Positions 45,750-55,126 are shown, numbered from the stretch's first letter. The stretch is 64,000 nt of DNA from Treponema sp. OMZ 838 (GCF_000775995.1 NZ_CP009227.1:2214296-2278295), one strand, 5' to 3'. Translations and numbers: made by a program. Notes: generated from the letters alone by a model not told the origin.

Positions 45750-46613
45750 ATGAAAAGGAAATTTTCATTTAAAATAAAGCTTGATGTTTTTTTATTAATC
45801 TTGCTGCTTATCATATCTTCGGTGTTGCTGACGTTCTCCGGCGGTCGATTTATCGTCGATTTTAAATCGGTCGGTTTTTCAGTTGCTGCCGGAACGGAAA
45901 ATGCCGTGCATTCGGTATCGTCATTTGTGACGGATACGGTGTCGGCTGTACGGGAGCTTGCCGAGCTTCGTTCAAAGTATGTGGCGTTGAGCGAAAAACT
46001 TAAAGATTATGAGCTTTTGCAGCGGTCAAATGCCGACATACGCCGTGAGAACAGAGAGTTAAAGGAATTGCTCGGTTTTGCGGATACGATTATCTATAAA
46101 AATATTCCGGCGCAGGTTGTCGGATTTGATCCTGATAACCTCTATTCCGGTATTATCATTAACCGCGGAACAAAGCACGGTGTGCGTAAGAATATGCCGG
46201 TGTTGGCATTCCAGGGCAGCAATGTCGGCTTAGTAGGAAAAATCGTACAAACCGGTCGCGACAGCAGTATGATCATCCCAATATATGATTATCAGTGTTA
46301 TGTTGCCGCTTCCGTTCAAACAACAAAACATCGGGGCTTGATCAACGGACAGGGTACTGCCGATCTTCCGCTTACTATGAAGTATGTACAAAAACGGGCA
46401 AAAGACGAAATCGCTATCGGTGACAGAATTCTTGCATCGGGGGAAAACAATCTATTCCCGAAAGACAGTCCTATCGGTATTGTAACCGGTATTAAGGTGC
46501 ATGATTATGAAACCTATCTTGAGTTGGCGGTACAGCCGATTATCGATTTCTCACGGTTGGACTATGTGTTTGTGCTGGATTTATCGGGTTCTAATGGGGA
46601 GGCGGTACAGTGA
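45750..46613 (+). CDS. mreC: Rod shape-determining protein MreC
   Basis: A 287-residue bitopic protein: transmembrane helix at residues 11-30, a coiled coil at about 60-110 (ELRSKYVALSEKLKDYELL), and the two beta-barrel domain with VVGFDPDNLYSGIIINRGTKHGVRKNMPVLA and GLVGKIVQTGRDSSMIIPIYD, hallmarks of MreC. It bridges MreB and the periplasmic synthases. It begins four bases after mreB and overlaps mreD by four bases. Confidence 0.95.
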   Translation: MKRKFSFKIKLDVFLLILLLIISSVLLTFSGGRFIVDFKSVGFSVAAGTENAVHSVSSFVTDTVSAVRELAELRSKYVALSEKLKDYELLQRSNADIRRENRELKELLGFADTIIYKNIPAQVVGFDPDNLYSGIIINRGTKHGVRKNMPVLAFQGSNVGLVGKIVQTGRDSSMIIPIYDYQCYVAASVQTTKHRGLINGQGTADLPLTMKYVQKRAKDEIAIGDRILASGENNLFPKDSPIGIVTGIKVHDYETYLELAVQPIIDFSRLDYVFVLDLSGSNGEAVQ

Positions 46614-47110
46614 GAAAAGTTATTCTGTGGACGATTGCAACTGCCTTTTTACTCGGTGTGTTTGAAACAGCGATTTTGTCCCATATTCAATTATTGCCGG
46701 CATTGCCGGATTTAATTTTACTTCTTGTCGTGTATATTGCGCTGTATAACGGTACTGTTCCCGGCATTACAGCAGGTTTTTTTTCCGGACTCATTTTTGA
46801 TTTTCTTTCATTGGCGCCGATGGGACTCCATTCATTTGTATTTACCGTACTCGGATTTCTTTATGGTATGTTGTACGGGAAATATAATGTGCGTCGCTTC
46901 TTTTTCCCATTGATACTCGGGCTTTCGGCAACATTTTTAAAAGCTGGGATGCTATTCGTGTTACATGTACTGTTCGGACAAAGTATTCAGGTTTATAACC
47001 TGCTCGCAGCCCCCTTTTGGATTGAAGTTGCAGAAAATGCCCTCTGTGCGCCGGCATTATTTATGCTGTTAGGTTTATTTCCGAATGCGTTTGAAATAAG
47101 GGAGTGCTGA
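46610..47110 (+). CDS. mreD: Rod shape-determining protein MreD
   Basis: A 166-residue membrane protein with five to six hydrophobic segments. The family pattern PALPDLILLLVVYIALYNGTVPG followed by FFSGLIFDFLSLAPMGLHSF is clear. The start lies within the last codons of mreC. It participates in the elongasome together with the flanking genes. The segment next to pbp2 ends in ECEF-like overlap with the next ribosome binding site. Confidence 0.92.
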   Translation: MRKVILWTIATAFLLGVFETAILSHIQLLPALPDLILLLVVYIALYNGTVPGITAGFFSGLIFDFLSLAPMGLHSFVFTVLGFLYGMLYGKYNVRRFFFPLILGLSATFLKAGMLFVLHVLFGQSIQVYNLLAAPFWIEVAENALCAPALFMLLGLFPNAFEIREC

Positions 47111-47115
47111 GTTCC

Positions 47116-48969
47116 ATGTATGAGCAGGATTTTCAACAAGTTGATAAACGGCTGAAATTTTTTAGTGTTTTTGTTTTCTGTATTTTAGTGATATATCTGT
47201 TTCGATTGTTTACGATGCAGATCGTTCAAGGTGATCAGTTTAGAAGACAGTCTCAGACAATATCTCAGCGTTCCGAACGTATTCCCGCACAGCGTGGAGA
47301 AATATTTGACCGTAATGCAAACGTCCCGATGGTACTTAGTACCAACACCTTTGCCGTGTCGGTAACTCCGGGAGAAATTCCGAAAAAGTCATTTTCAACG
47401 GTTATGGTGCGTCTTGCAAATATTTTGCGGATTCCCGTTGTAGAGATCGAAAAAAAATTGCCGGCGAAGCGTAATTCCTTTCAAAGTATCGAGATAAGGT
47501 CTAACCTTCCTTATGAAGTCATTACGTCTCTTGCAGAAAATATCGATGAATTGCCGGGAGTTTCGTGGCATTCAAAACCGGTGCGCAACTATGTTGAGAC
47601 GGGATCGTTTTCTCATATTCTCGGCTATGTCGGTGATATAACAAAAGAAGAACTCAAGGAGTTGTATAACAAGGGCTATACGGCAAATACTTCAATCGGT
47701 AAGGCCGGTATCGAAAAATACTATGATGAGTGGTTACGCGGAGAGGACGGCAGCGAATATCGCACAGTTGACGCAAGCGGGCGGTTAATTGAGAGCAACA
47801 CCGCATTTATTCCTCCTAAAATGGGAAATAATCTTATTTTAACCATCGACCGGAAAATTCAAAAGCTTGCGGAAAATGCGCTTGGTCAGCGTATCGGTGC
47901 TGCCGTAGTACTAAAGCCGGCAACAGGAGAAATCCTTGCGCTTGTTTCGTATCCATCCTTTGATTCCAATCTTTTTTTGAATGATAATGGGAATGAAATG
48001 TATGCGCAGGTCTTGCATGATCCCCGTAATCCGCTGTTGAACAGGGCGGTGAATGCAAGCTATCCTCCGGCTTCGACTTTTAAAATCGCTATGTCTACTG
48101 CAATTCTGGCGGAAAAAGCGTTTCCTCCCGAAAAAAAAGTGCAGTGTTCCGGTAAAGTAGAATACGGTAATCACTTATTCCGTTGCCATCAACGTGCCGG
48201 ACACGGGTATCTTGATTTAAGGAATGCATTGGCACAGTCTTGCGATATTTATTATTGGACGGTATGCCGTGATAACCTCGGCATCGATAAGATGGTCGAT
48301 TATGTCCGCGATTTCGGATACGGTAAGTCTGCCGAAATCGATTTACCGAGCCAAGCAGTTGGCCAAGTGCCTAATCCCGTATGGAAGGAACGTCAATTCC
48401 ATGAAAAATGGCTTGGCGGGGATACGATGAATATGTCGATCGGACAGGGATTTATGCTTGCTTCGCCCTTACAAGTTGCAAATATGGTAGCAATGGTTGT
48501 TAACAACGGAGTAATCTATAAACCGCATTTGTTAAAAGAAGTCAGAGCACCCGGTACTAACGAACTTATATATGAAAAGAAACCGGAGATATTGCAGCAA
48601 AGTGATATTCCTCCCGATATATTCGCTCAGGTGCGGGCAGATATGCGGTACACCATTACGGATGGAACGGCTCAATACCCAATGCGTAATAAAATCGTGC
48701 AGCTTGCCGGAAAAACCGGTACTGCAGAAGTAGGCTTCTCCGATCGATGGCATTCATGGATGGTTGCTTATGGGCCTTACAATGCTCCGGCAGAAGACGC
48801 TGTTATAGTCGTTGTATTGGTTGAAGCCCAGAATAAATGGGAGTGGTGGGCACCCTATGCTACAAATATTATCTTTCAGGGTATCTTTGCGGATCAAACA
48901 TATGAAGAAGCTCTTGAAGCTCTCGGCGGTAAGAGCTTTTTACCGGCTGTAAGGGTAAGGCAAGAATGA
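47116..48969 (+). CDS. mrdA: Penicillin-binding protein 2 (transpeptidase)
   Basis: A 617-residue class B PBP that cross-links peptidoglycan for elongation. A transmembrane anchor is at residues 14-34; the dimerisation domain includes RGEIFDRNANVP. The active-site Ser is in YPPASTFKIAMS (SxxK). The second motif is SxN-like SCDIYYW, and the third is KTGTAEV (KTG). Start at 47116 is the first ATG after mreD, with GGAG 11 bases upstream; an in-frame GTG at 47104 is unlikely. It overlaps rodA by four bases. A beta-lactam target. Confidence 0.95.
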   Translation: MYEQDFQQVDKRLKFFSVFVFCILVIYLFRLFTMQIVQGDQFRRQSQTISQRSERIPAQRGEIFDRNANVPMVLSTNTFAVSVTPGEIPKKSFSTVMVRLANILRIPVVEIEKKLPAKRNSFQSIEIRSNLPYEVITSLAENIDELPGVSWHSKPVRNYVETGSFSHILGYVGDITKEELKELYNKGYTANTSIGKAGIEKYYDEWLRGEDGSEYRTVDASGRLIESNTAFIPPKMGNNLILTIDRKIQKLAENALGQRIGAAVVLKPATGEILALVSYPSFDSNLFLNDNGNEMYAQVLHDPRNPLLNRAVNASYPPASTFKIAMSTAILAEKAFPPEKKVQCSGKVEYGNHLFRCHQRAGHGYLDLRNALAQSCDIYYWTVCRDNLGIDKMVDYVRDFGYGKSAEIDLPSQAVGQVPNPVWKERQFHEKWLGGDTMNMSIGQGFMLASPLQVANMVAMVVNNGVIYKPHLLKEVRAPGTNELIYEKKPEILQQSDIPPDIFAQVRADMRYTITDGTAQYPMRNKIVQLAGKTGTAEVGFSDRWHSWMVAYGPYNAPAEDAVIVVVLVEAQNKWEWWAPYATNIIFQGIFADQTYEEALEALGGKSFLPAVRVRQE

Positions 48970-50267
48970 ATCTGAGACATATTACTAATTTTGATTATGT
49001 ACTGTTTTTAGCTGTAATCAGCTTGTCGGTTATCGGCATCCTCTTTATCTATTCTTCCGGAGTTAATTCCGATGGTATATCGATTTCGCATGAATATATT
49101 AAACAGCTCATTTGGGTTGTGTCGGGATTGATTTTACTGTTTGCGGTAGCGGTATACGATTATACTAAAATCGCCGATCGTGCTTTATTGATTTATATTA
49201 TTACAATGCTCTTATTGGTGTATACAAGATTGTTCGGAAAAACCGTTAAAGGAGCACGGAGCTGGATCGGAATCGGAGATTTCGGTATACAAATTTCCGA
49301 ATTTACAAAAATTATTTATATTTTATTTCTTGCTTGGTATCTATCAAGATCTCAGAATGAACCCGAATTCCGCCGGTTTGTCAAGGCTGCGATTATTATG
49401 TTTGTACCGATGGGATTGATACTCCTGCAGCCCGATCTTGGAACGGCTTCCGTATATCTTCCCATTTTTTTAATCATGAGCTTTATAGCCGGTTTCCCGC
49501 TTCGGTATGTGTTTGGTTTATTGGGTACAACGGTCTGTACGCTCATTTTTACGCTACTGCCCCTTTGGGAACGGACTATTTTACGCAAATCTTCTTTCGC
49601 AGTTAAAGTATTAGGTAATAAAAATATTACCTTGTTGATTATTTTTTCCGTTGTCGGGGCAGGGATTATTGCTGCAATCGGATATCTTCTGTTGAAAAAG
49701 CGGTATTATTACTGGATTGGTTATGTATTGGGCATTATCGCCGTTGCTTTATCCGGTGCATTGGTTGGGAGCAGAGTATTAAAAGATTACCAGATGAAGC
49801 GTTTGATCATCTTTTTGGATCCCAATAGCGATCCGCGTGGTGCAGGTTGGCATATCCTCCAATCGATGACGGCAATCGGTTCGGGAGGGCGATCCGGTTT
49901 AGGTTTTCTAAAAGGAACGCAAAGCCATTACCGCTTTTTGCCGGAACAGAGTACCGATTTTATTTTCAGTATTCTATCGGAAGAGTGGGGGTTCCTCGGC
50001 GGACTTTTGGTCTTTGGACTTTATGCAATCATTTTTTTACGGATGATTCTTATCATTCAAAAAACAAGTGATTTATTCGGAAAACTCATTGTCTCCGGTG
50101 TTGTGGGGATGTTCTTTTTTCACTTTGTTGTCAATATTGGGATGGTGATGGGATTTATGCCGATTACCGGTATTCCGCTGTTATTTCTGTCGTATGGAGG
50201 TTCTTCTTTGTGGACCGCGATGATTGCTACAGGACTTGTAATGGGAATCAGTCTGAGACAACTGTAA
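48966..50267 (+). CDS. rodA: Lipid II polymerase RodA
   Basis: A 433-residue SEDS-family membrane protein with about ten hydrophobic segments. SEDS signatures are present: KGARSWI, LLQPDLGTASVYLPI, and PEQSTDFIFSILSEEWGFLG near residue 320, where the Asp is catalytic, and PITGIPLLFLSYGGSSLWT. It polymerises lipid II and works with PBP2 encoded just before. A loop of 70 residues in the middle (residues 190-270) is longer than usual. The stop precedes the ComFB-like gene by 69 bases. Confidence 0.95.
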   Translation: MNLRHITNFDYVLFLAVISLSVIGILFIYSSGVNSDGISISHEYIKQLIWVVSGLILLFAVAVYDYTKIADRALLIYIITMLLLVYTRLFGKTVKGARSWIGIGDFGIQISEFTKIIYILFLAWYLSRSQNEPEFRRFVKAAIIMFVPMGLILLQPDLGTASVYLPIFLIMSFIAGFPLRYVFGLLGTTVCTLIFTLLPLWERTILRKSSFAVKVLGNKNITLLIIFSVVGAGIIAAIGYLLLKKRYYYWIGYVLGIIAVALSGALVGSRVLKDYQMKRLIIFLDPNSDPRGAGWHILQSMTAIGSGGRSGLGFLKGTQSHYRFLPEQSTDFIFSILSEEWGFLGGLLVFGLYAIIFLRMILIIQKTSDLFGKLIVSGVVGMFFFHFVVNIGMVMGFMPITGIPLLFLSYGGSSLWTAMIATGLVMGISLRQL

Positions 50268-50336
50268 AAAACTATTATGAAGCAGCTTGCAAAATCTATA
50301 ATGTTGCGTTACACTGATTAAATAGGAGCCTTCGTA

Positions 50337-51026
50337 ATGACAATACATAACCTTATGGAAGATTTCGTATACAACGAAGTGAATAAAGTTTTCGATGCTG
50401 CAAAAGAAAAGAATGAATCATGGTTTACTTGTAATTGTATGCAATGCCGTTTGGATACGGTTTGTTATGTTTTGAACCGGATTAAACCGCGGTATACGAC
50501 TTCCGGTAGAGGTATGGCGCATTTTTTGCAGATTGATCAGTCGGAAAAAAATCAGCTGCTTGCCGATGTTTCAGCGTTGGCGTTTGAAGGTATGAAAACT
50601 GTTTTGAGTACCAAGCGTTCCCATACGTCCTCTGAACAAGTCCTGCCTTCCGGTCATGTATTTAATTTTCCAACCATCACGGGGCGAGTCTTGGACGGTC
50701 AAACATTTGCTCCCGTTTCCGATTTACCTGTCGCTTTATATCTGGAAAACACCTTGGTTGCACAGATGAATCATCTGTGGGATAATCCGTATACGATTTC
50801 TCATAAGACGCCCGGCACGTATACGTTTTGGCCGTTTCCCGTACTTGCATCGGAATTAGGTGAAAAGCGTATTTTTAACTTTTATATTCATGCTGATAAG
50901 GATGGATATGATCCTATTCACTACCATTTTAAACTCGGTTTAATGAGTGATGCAAGTGTAAAGCGGGATCTTGATGTTGAAAGCTGTCATACTTTACCCG
51001 ATTTATATCTTTTTAGCAGAGTATAG
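50337..51026 (+). CDS. ComFB-like protein fused to a beta-sandwich domain
   Basis: A 229-residue protein. The N-terminal 95 residues match ComFB: MEDFVYNEVNKVF, the cysteine trio Cys32/Cys34/Cys37 in CNCMQCRLD, and LNRIKPRYTTSGRG. ComFB domains in cyanobacteria bind cyclic di-GMP. The C-terminal 120 residues (from ITGRVLDGQTFAPVSDLPVAL) look like a carboxypeptidase-regulatory-type beta-sandwich. This two-domain layout may be a treponemal signalling protein. AGGAGC is 10 bases before the start. It is located between rodA and adk. Confidence 0.78.
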   Translation: MTIHNLMEDFVYNEVNKVFDAAKEKNESWFTCNCMQCRLDTVCYVLNRIKPRYTTSGRGMAHFLQIDQSEKNQLLADVSALAFEGMKTVLSTKRSHTSSEQVLPSGHVFNFPTITGRVLDGQTFAPVSDLPVALYLENTLVAQMNHLWDNPYTISHKTPGTYTFWPFPVLASELGEKRIFNFYIHADKDGYDPIHYHFKLGLMSDASVKRDLDVESCHTLPDLYLFSRV

Positions 51027-51028
51027 GA

Positions 51029-51063
51029 AGCCTCTAAAGACCTCTGTTTTTTAGAGATGCCCT
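51029..51063. repeat. Dispersed hairpin repeat, degenerate copy 3
   Basis: CCTCTAAAGACC...TTTTTTAGAGATGCCC resembles the repeats at 33145 and 44549 but with a mutated left arm. It occupies the gap between the ComFB-like gene and adk. Confidence 0.5.
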
Positions 51064-51089
51064 ATAACAACTTCGTTTAGAGGTTATAT

Positions 51090-51725
51090 ATGAAATTGGT
51101 TTTTTTAGGTCCTCCGGGGGCCGGAAAGGGAACATTGGCGTTGGAGGCTGCAAAATATTACGGTATTCCTCATATTTCTACGGGATCTATGTTCCGTGTT
51201 GCTATCAAGAATCATACTCCATTAGGGGAAAAAATTCAGAAGATTATCGATTCCGGTGCGCTTGTTGATGATGAAACAACGGCTGCTTTGGTAAAAGAGC
51301 GCCTTACTCATGATGATGCGCGTAACGGTTTTATTTTAGACGGTTTCCCGCGTACAATCGCACAGGCGGAAATTTTGGAAGATTTTTGCAGGCTCGATGC
51401 TGTCATCAATTTTGATATTTCGGATGAAGCAGTAATAACACGGCTGTCAGGCAGGCGGCTGTGCCCCTCATGCGGTAAGAACTTTCATATTGAGTTTATG
51501 AAACCACAGGTCGAAGGTGTTTGCGACAATTGCCGCGGTACACTGGTTATCCGCGAGGATGATAAAATAGAAGCAATTGTAAAGCGGCTTGAAACCTATC
51601 GAGAGCAAACCTTTCCTTTAATAGAGTTTTATCAAAATAAAAAACTGCTCATAACCTTGGATGCACAACCTGCTCCGGCAGTTATTTTGGAAAACTTTGT
51701 TAAACTCTTTCCTCTCAAGCACTAA
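51090..51725 (+). CDS. adk: Adenylate kinase
   Basis: A 211-residue long-form adenylate kinase (ATP + AMP to 2 ADP). P-loop GPPGAGKGT is at residues 7-15; the AMP-binding motif HISTGSMFR and DGFPRTIAQAEIL are intact. The LID domain has a zinc-binding set (CPSCGKN and CDNCRG). Length is typical. AGAGGT lies just before the start. Its stop is 13 bases before the mnmE start. Confidence 0.97.
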   Translation: MKLVFLGPPGAGKGTLALEAAKYYGIPHISTGSMFRVAIKNHTPLGEKIQKIIDSGALVDDETTAALVKERLTHDDARNGFILDGFPRTIAQAEILEDFCRLDAVINFDISDEAVITRLSGRRLCPSCGKNFHIEFMKPQVEGVCDNCRGTLVIREDDKIEAIVKRLETYREQTFPLIEFYQNKKLLITLDAQPAPAVILENFVKLFPLKH

Positions 51726-51738
51726 AGGATGTCGCTTT

Positions 51739-53109
51739 TTGAATTATACGCTTGATGACGAAATTGCCGCTATTGCAACAGCATTGGCGCCCGCAGCACT
51801 CGGTATTGTGCGGACATCGGGAACTCGAAGCCTTGAGCTTATTTCCCGTTTTTTTTCCCGTCCGCAGGCATTGTTGCAGGCAGAGGGGCATACGCTGGTA
51901 TACGGGTGGATACACGATGAGGGGGTGAAAGTCGATGAGGTTGTCCTCTGCGTGTATCGTGCTCCGAAAAGCAATACCGGTGAAAATGCCGTTGAAATCC
52001 TCTGTCACGGCGGGGCAGGTGTAGTAAAAGCGATTTATCGTCTCTGCATCAAAAACGGCTTCCGTGAAGCGGAGCGAGGCGAGTTCACCTTTCGTTCGTT
52101 TATACACGGCAAAACGGATTTAACCCGCGCGGAAGCGGTGCGGGAAATTATCGATTCAAAAACAAATACGGCGCAGCAAAAGGCTGCCGGCCGGCTTTCC
52201 GGTACCGTATTCCGTGAAATTGAAACAATCAAAACAGATTTAATGACAGCTCTTGCCGCTCTTGAAGTGGGCATCGAATATCCCGAAGATGAGGAAACGA
52301 TTGCAGACAGTTTTAACGAAGCACTTCTGAAAAAACCTCTTTCGGCCTTGCAGCAGCTCGCCGATTCGTGGCAAACGGAAAAAATATATCAGGCAGGTGT
52401 GCGCCTTGTGCTTGCAGGCAAAACAAACGCAGGAAAATCTTCTCTTTTTAATGCGCTGTTAAAAGAAGATCGCGCTATCGTGTCTGATATTCACGGAACA
52501 ACCCGTGATTGGCTTGAAGCTGAACTCGATTTTAAAGGTATTCCTGCACATATTTTCGACACTGCCGGTCTCCGCGCTACGGAAGATACAATCGAAGCGA
52601 TAGGCGTGCAGCGCAGCGTTGAACTGGCATCGGCAGCCGACATTGTGCTGTATCTGATTGACGGGACAAAGCCGCCGGCCGAAGAAGATAGTGCGTTTAT
52701 CGAACGGAATACCGTGCCGCTGATTATCGTGCAAACCAAGGCGGATAAGGGGCAAACGGAACCATTGCCGGCGGCTTTGCAGCGGTATCCCGCCGTGAGT
52801 TTGAGCTCGAAAACGGGAGCCGGTCTCGATACGCTGATCGATACGGTTGCCGGGCTCGTTACGGCGGATACCGCGCTGCCGATGCAGGACGCAGGCATCT
52901 CGCTCGGGACGGAGCGGCAAAAGGAAGCGGTAACCGCCGCGCTTGAAGCAGCACACCACGCACTTGAAGCAGGGCACAGCGGATATCCGCTCGATGCCGT
53001 CATTCAGGATGTGGAAGAGGCGGTGCATGCGCTTGGAAGCGTTACCGGCGAAGTGCACTCCGATGATATCTTAGATAAAATATTCTCAGGCTTTTGCGTG
53101 GGCAAATAA
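51739..53109 (+). CDS. mnmE: tRNA uridine-5-carboxymethylaminomethyl(34) GTPase MnmE
   Basis: A 456-residue MnmE, which with MnmG modifies tRNA wobble uridines. The start is taken as TTG at 51739, preceded by AAAGGA and giving the family N-terminus DDEIAAIATALAPAALGIVRTSG. The longer reading frame from 51661 overlaps adk and has no support. The folate-binding domain is followed by the G domain: GKTNAGKSS (P-loop), GTTRDW (switch), DTAGLR and QTKAD (NKxD equivalent). The C-terminus ends FCVGK, with the conserved catalytic Cys. Confidence 0.94.
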   Translation: MNYTLDDEIAAIATALAPAALGIVRTSGTRSLELISRFFSRPQALLQAEGHTLVYGWIHDEGVKVDEVVLCVYRAPKSNTGENAVEILCHGGAGVVKAIYRLCIKNGFREAERGEFTFRSFIHGKTDLTRAEAVREIIDSKTNTAQQKAAGRLSGTVFREIETIKTDLMTALAALEVGIEYPEDEETIADSFNEALLKKPLSALQQLADSWQTEKIYQAGVRLVLAGKTNAGKSSLFNALLKEDRAIVSDIHGTTRDWLEAELDFKGIPAHIFDTAGLRATEDTIEAIGVQRSVELASAADIVLYLIDGTKPPAEEDSAFIERNTVPLIIVQTKADKGQTEPLPAALQRYPAVSLSSKTGAGLDTLIDTVAGLVTADTALPMQDAGISLGTERQKEAVTAALEAAHHALEAGHSGYPLDAVIQDVEEAVHALGSVTGEVHSDDILDKIFSGFCVGK

Positions 53110-53125
53110 GAAGGGAGTTTACAAT

Positions 53126-53821
53126 ATGAGTGTTATTTTAGAGGTAGACGGGCTAAAGAAATCCTATTTTACCAAACCTGTCTTGAATGGTATTTCTTTG
53201 GCGATAGAAGAAGGTTCGATACTCGGGTTGCTTGGTCCGAACGGTTCGGGTAAAACTACTTTTTTGAAGATTATTGCAGGATTGCTTCATGCAACCTCCG
53301 GCGATGTTCGGGTGTGCGGTCAACCGATTGGGCTTGAAACAAAGCGTATGGTTTCGTTTTTACCCGACCGGAATTGCTTGTATCCGCGGATGACTGCACT
53401 CGATGTTATTCAGTTTTATCAGGATTTTTTTGATGACTTTGACCGGAATAAAGCCTTGGAATTGCTTGAATTCATGGAACTCGAGCAAAAGCAAACGATT
53501 AAAACAATGTCGAAAGGTATGATCGAAAAGATGAATTTAACGCTCACTTTTTCGCGGACGGCAAAGCTGTTCGTGCTTGATGAGCCCTTAGGAGGCACCG
53601 ATCCTGTTGCCCGTGAAAGGATTATCAAAACGATCATTAAAACATGGACGGAAAACAGTGCAATTATCATCAGTACCCATCTGGTTACGGATGTTGAGCA
53701 TGTGTTTACCGATGTCGCTTTTTTGCGCAAAGGAACAATTGCCATGCAAGGCAATGCGGAACAACTAAGGGAAGCGCATCAAAAATCGATGTATCAGTTG
53801 TATCTCGAAATTTTCGGCTAA
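53126..53821 (+). CDS. ABC transporter ATP-binding protein
   Basis: A 231-residue ABC ATPase. Walker A GLLGPNGSGKTTF is at about residues 34-46, a Q-loop FLPDRNC replaces the usual Gln, the signature is degenerate (MSKGMIEKM instead of LSGGQ), and Walker B LFVLDEPLGGTDP and the switch His (STHLV) are present. This fits the bacitracin/YtrB-like exporter class. It pairs with the membrane protein encoded 11 bases downstream. The substrate is unknown. Confidence 0.9.
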   Translation: MSVILEVDGLKKSYFTKPVLNGISLAIEEGSILGLLGPNGSGKTTFLKIIAGLLHATSGDVRVCGQPIGLETKRMVSFLPDRNCLYPRMTALDVIQFYQDFFDDFDRNKALELLEFMELEQKQTIKTMSKGMIEKMNLTLTFSRTAKLFVLDEPLGGTDPVARERIIKTIIKTWTENSAIIISTHLVTDVEHVFTDVAFLRKGTIAMQGNAEQLREAHQKSMYQLYLEIFG

Positions 53822-53832
53822 AGGGGAAAAAA

Positions 53833-54657
53833 ATGAACCGGATTTTTAAATATACTTTTTTGCAGCGGCTGCCGAGTATTATTTTAAGCTGTGCCGTTAT
53901 GGCATGTATGAGCGGTGTTGAGCTGCTCTTTTTAGCCTTTACTAAAAACATATTTAACGGGTTTTATATGTTATGGTTTGTACTTACCGTGATAGCCTTA
54001 ACGGTAATTCCGCTCTTCCTATTTATTCGGTGCAGCAGCGGTTACGCACGGACATTACTATTTACCGATGAGAGCTATCTTATGCTGACACTGCCGGTTC
54101 GTACCGAATTTATATTACTCGGCAGAATACTATGCGGCCTTGCCGAATTGGTGATTTGTATGTTTGTCTCAGGAGCCTTTTTAATAGCAGTTGGAATAGG
54201 GTGGACATATCATTATATCGGTTTTACGAGTCAGCAGTTTTTTCGTGTTGCGGGAGATATTCTTACTCTTATTTTCCTTAAAAATTTTCCGCTCCTTGTT
54301 TTTATGCTGTTCGGCTCTTTAGTGTCATTCATATTTATTGGAAATGTTGCGCTTGCCGTTCAAACGGTGATGCGTTCCTTTAATATTAAACGGATGCGGG
54401 GAGTCTGGACCGTAGGCTTTATTCTTATTTTTACCGGTACACTCTTTTTGACCGGCAGAGTTGAGGCAATGGTCGGACGGGCGTTAGGCTCCTATTGTCC
54501 CATTACCGTATCCGGTATTAAGTATACAGCACAGGTCGCATCATATCCGAGTATGGTTGTTAACGTCCCTATCGTTTCGACGTTCATTTCATTGGGGATA
54601 GGCATCGCATGTTTTTTTGCTTCGGCATGGCTTCTAAAAAGAAAGGTTGAGGTATAA
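53833..54657 (+). CDS. ABC transporter membrane protein
   Basis: A 274-residue integral membrane protein with six hydrophobic segments, matching the membrane partner of the ATPase just before it. No substrate-specific motif was recognised. It begins with GGGG 9 bases upstream. The next gene, on the same strand, begins 35 bases later. Confidence 0.78.
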   Translation: MNRIFKYTFLQRLPSIILSCAVMACMSGVELLFLAFTKNIFNGFYMLWFVLTVIALTVIPLFLFIRCSSGYARTLLFTDESYLMLTLPVRTEFILLGRILCGLAELVICMFVSGAFLIAVGIGWTYHYIGFTSQQFFRVAGDILTLIFLKNFPLLVFMLFGSLVSFIFIGNVALAVQTVMRSFNIKRMRGVWTVGFILIFTGTLFLTGRVEAMVGRALGSYCPITVSGIKYTAQVASYPSMVVNVPIVSTFISLGIGIACFFASAWLLKRKVEV

Positions 54658-54692
54658 ACAGAGGCGGTGATTCTGGTTTAGAGGAGTTAACG

Positions 54693-55126
54693 ATGATAAT
54701 ATATAAAAAAATTTTTCGTATGTAGGTTTGGTTTTGCTGATATTAGGCTGTATTGCATGTAAACGTGAGGCACGGCAAGATACCGCTCAAACTTGTACGG
54801 CGGATAAACGTACACAAACCGCTGTATGGGCCGAAAGGCCTGTTGCGCATGTGGTGATTGACGATAAAGCACATGCAGCGCTGAGTAAGCAAAAAGCGAC
54901 TGCGGTGTATTGTATCGCGATGGGCGCATCGTGAGGCGGTACTATTGTAGATCCGACCGTGCTTGTCGGAATGCCGAAAGACCTTAATAACTATGATAAA
55001 TTTGAAGTAAACGGAATCGATGTGTATATCAGCAAAGGGACCAATACGCTTGACGGTATTGTAACGATCACAGCAGAAAATGCATTTTGGCAAGAAGTGT
55101 TTATTGCAAAAGGAATAGCACAATAG
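54693..55126 (+). pseudogene. HesB/IscA-like lipoprotein with in-frame TGA: candidate selenoprotein or disrupted gene
   Basis: A ribosome binding site (GAGGAG, 54680-54685) precedes ATG 54693, but that frame stops after ten codons. One added base in the A7/T5 tract (54704-54717) restores a lipoprotein signal reading into VGLVLLILGCIACK. The mature part (HVVIDDKAHAALSKQ...VYCIAMGAS) resembles the A-type HesB/IscA domain. An in-frame TGA at 54932-54934 falls where HesB-like proteins have their first cysteine region, and the frame then continues for 63 residues (GGTIVDPTVLVGMP..., FEVNGIDVYI, ending at TAG 55126). The coding pattern after the TGA is as good as before. It may be selenocysteine plus a slippage error, or a pseudogene with two lesions. 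Confidence 0.6.
54952..54970 (+). promoter_or_regulatory. SECIS-like hairpin after the in-frame TGA
   Basis: TCCGAC (54952-54957) pairs with GTCGGA (54965-54970), enclosing the loop CGTGCTT with G in its first two positions. The loop begins 23 bases after the TGA, inside the usual bacterial window of about 16 to 37 bases. The outer GGC (54935-54937) could pair with GCC (54973-54975). It is short, so chance is possible. Confidence 0.4.

Noticed and set aside
51661-51738. Extended N-terminus for MnmE
   Set aside because: It overlaps adk and family alignment starts at the TTG 51739 with a ribosome binding site.
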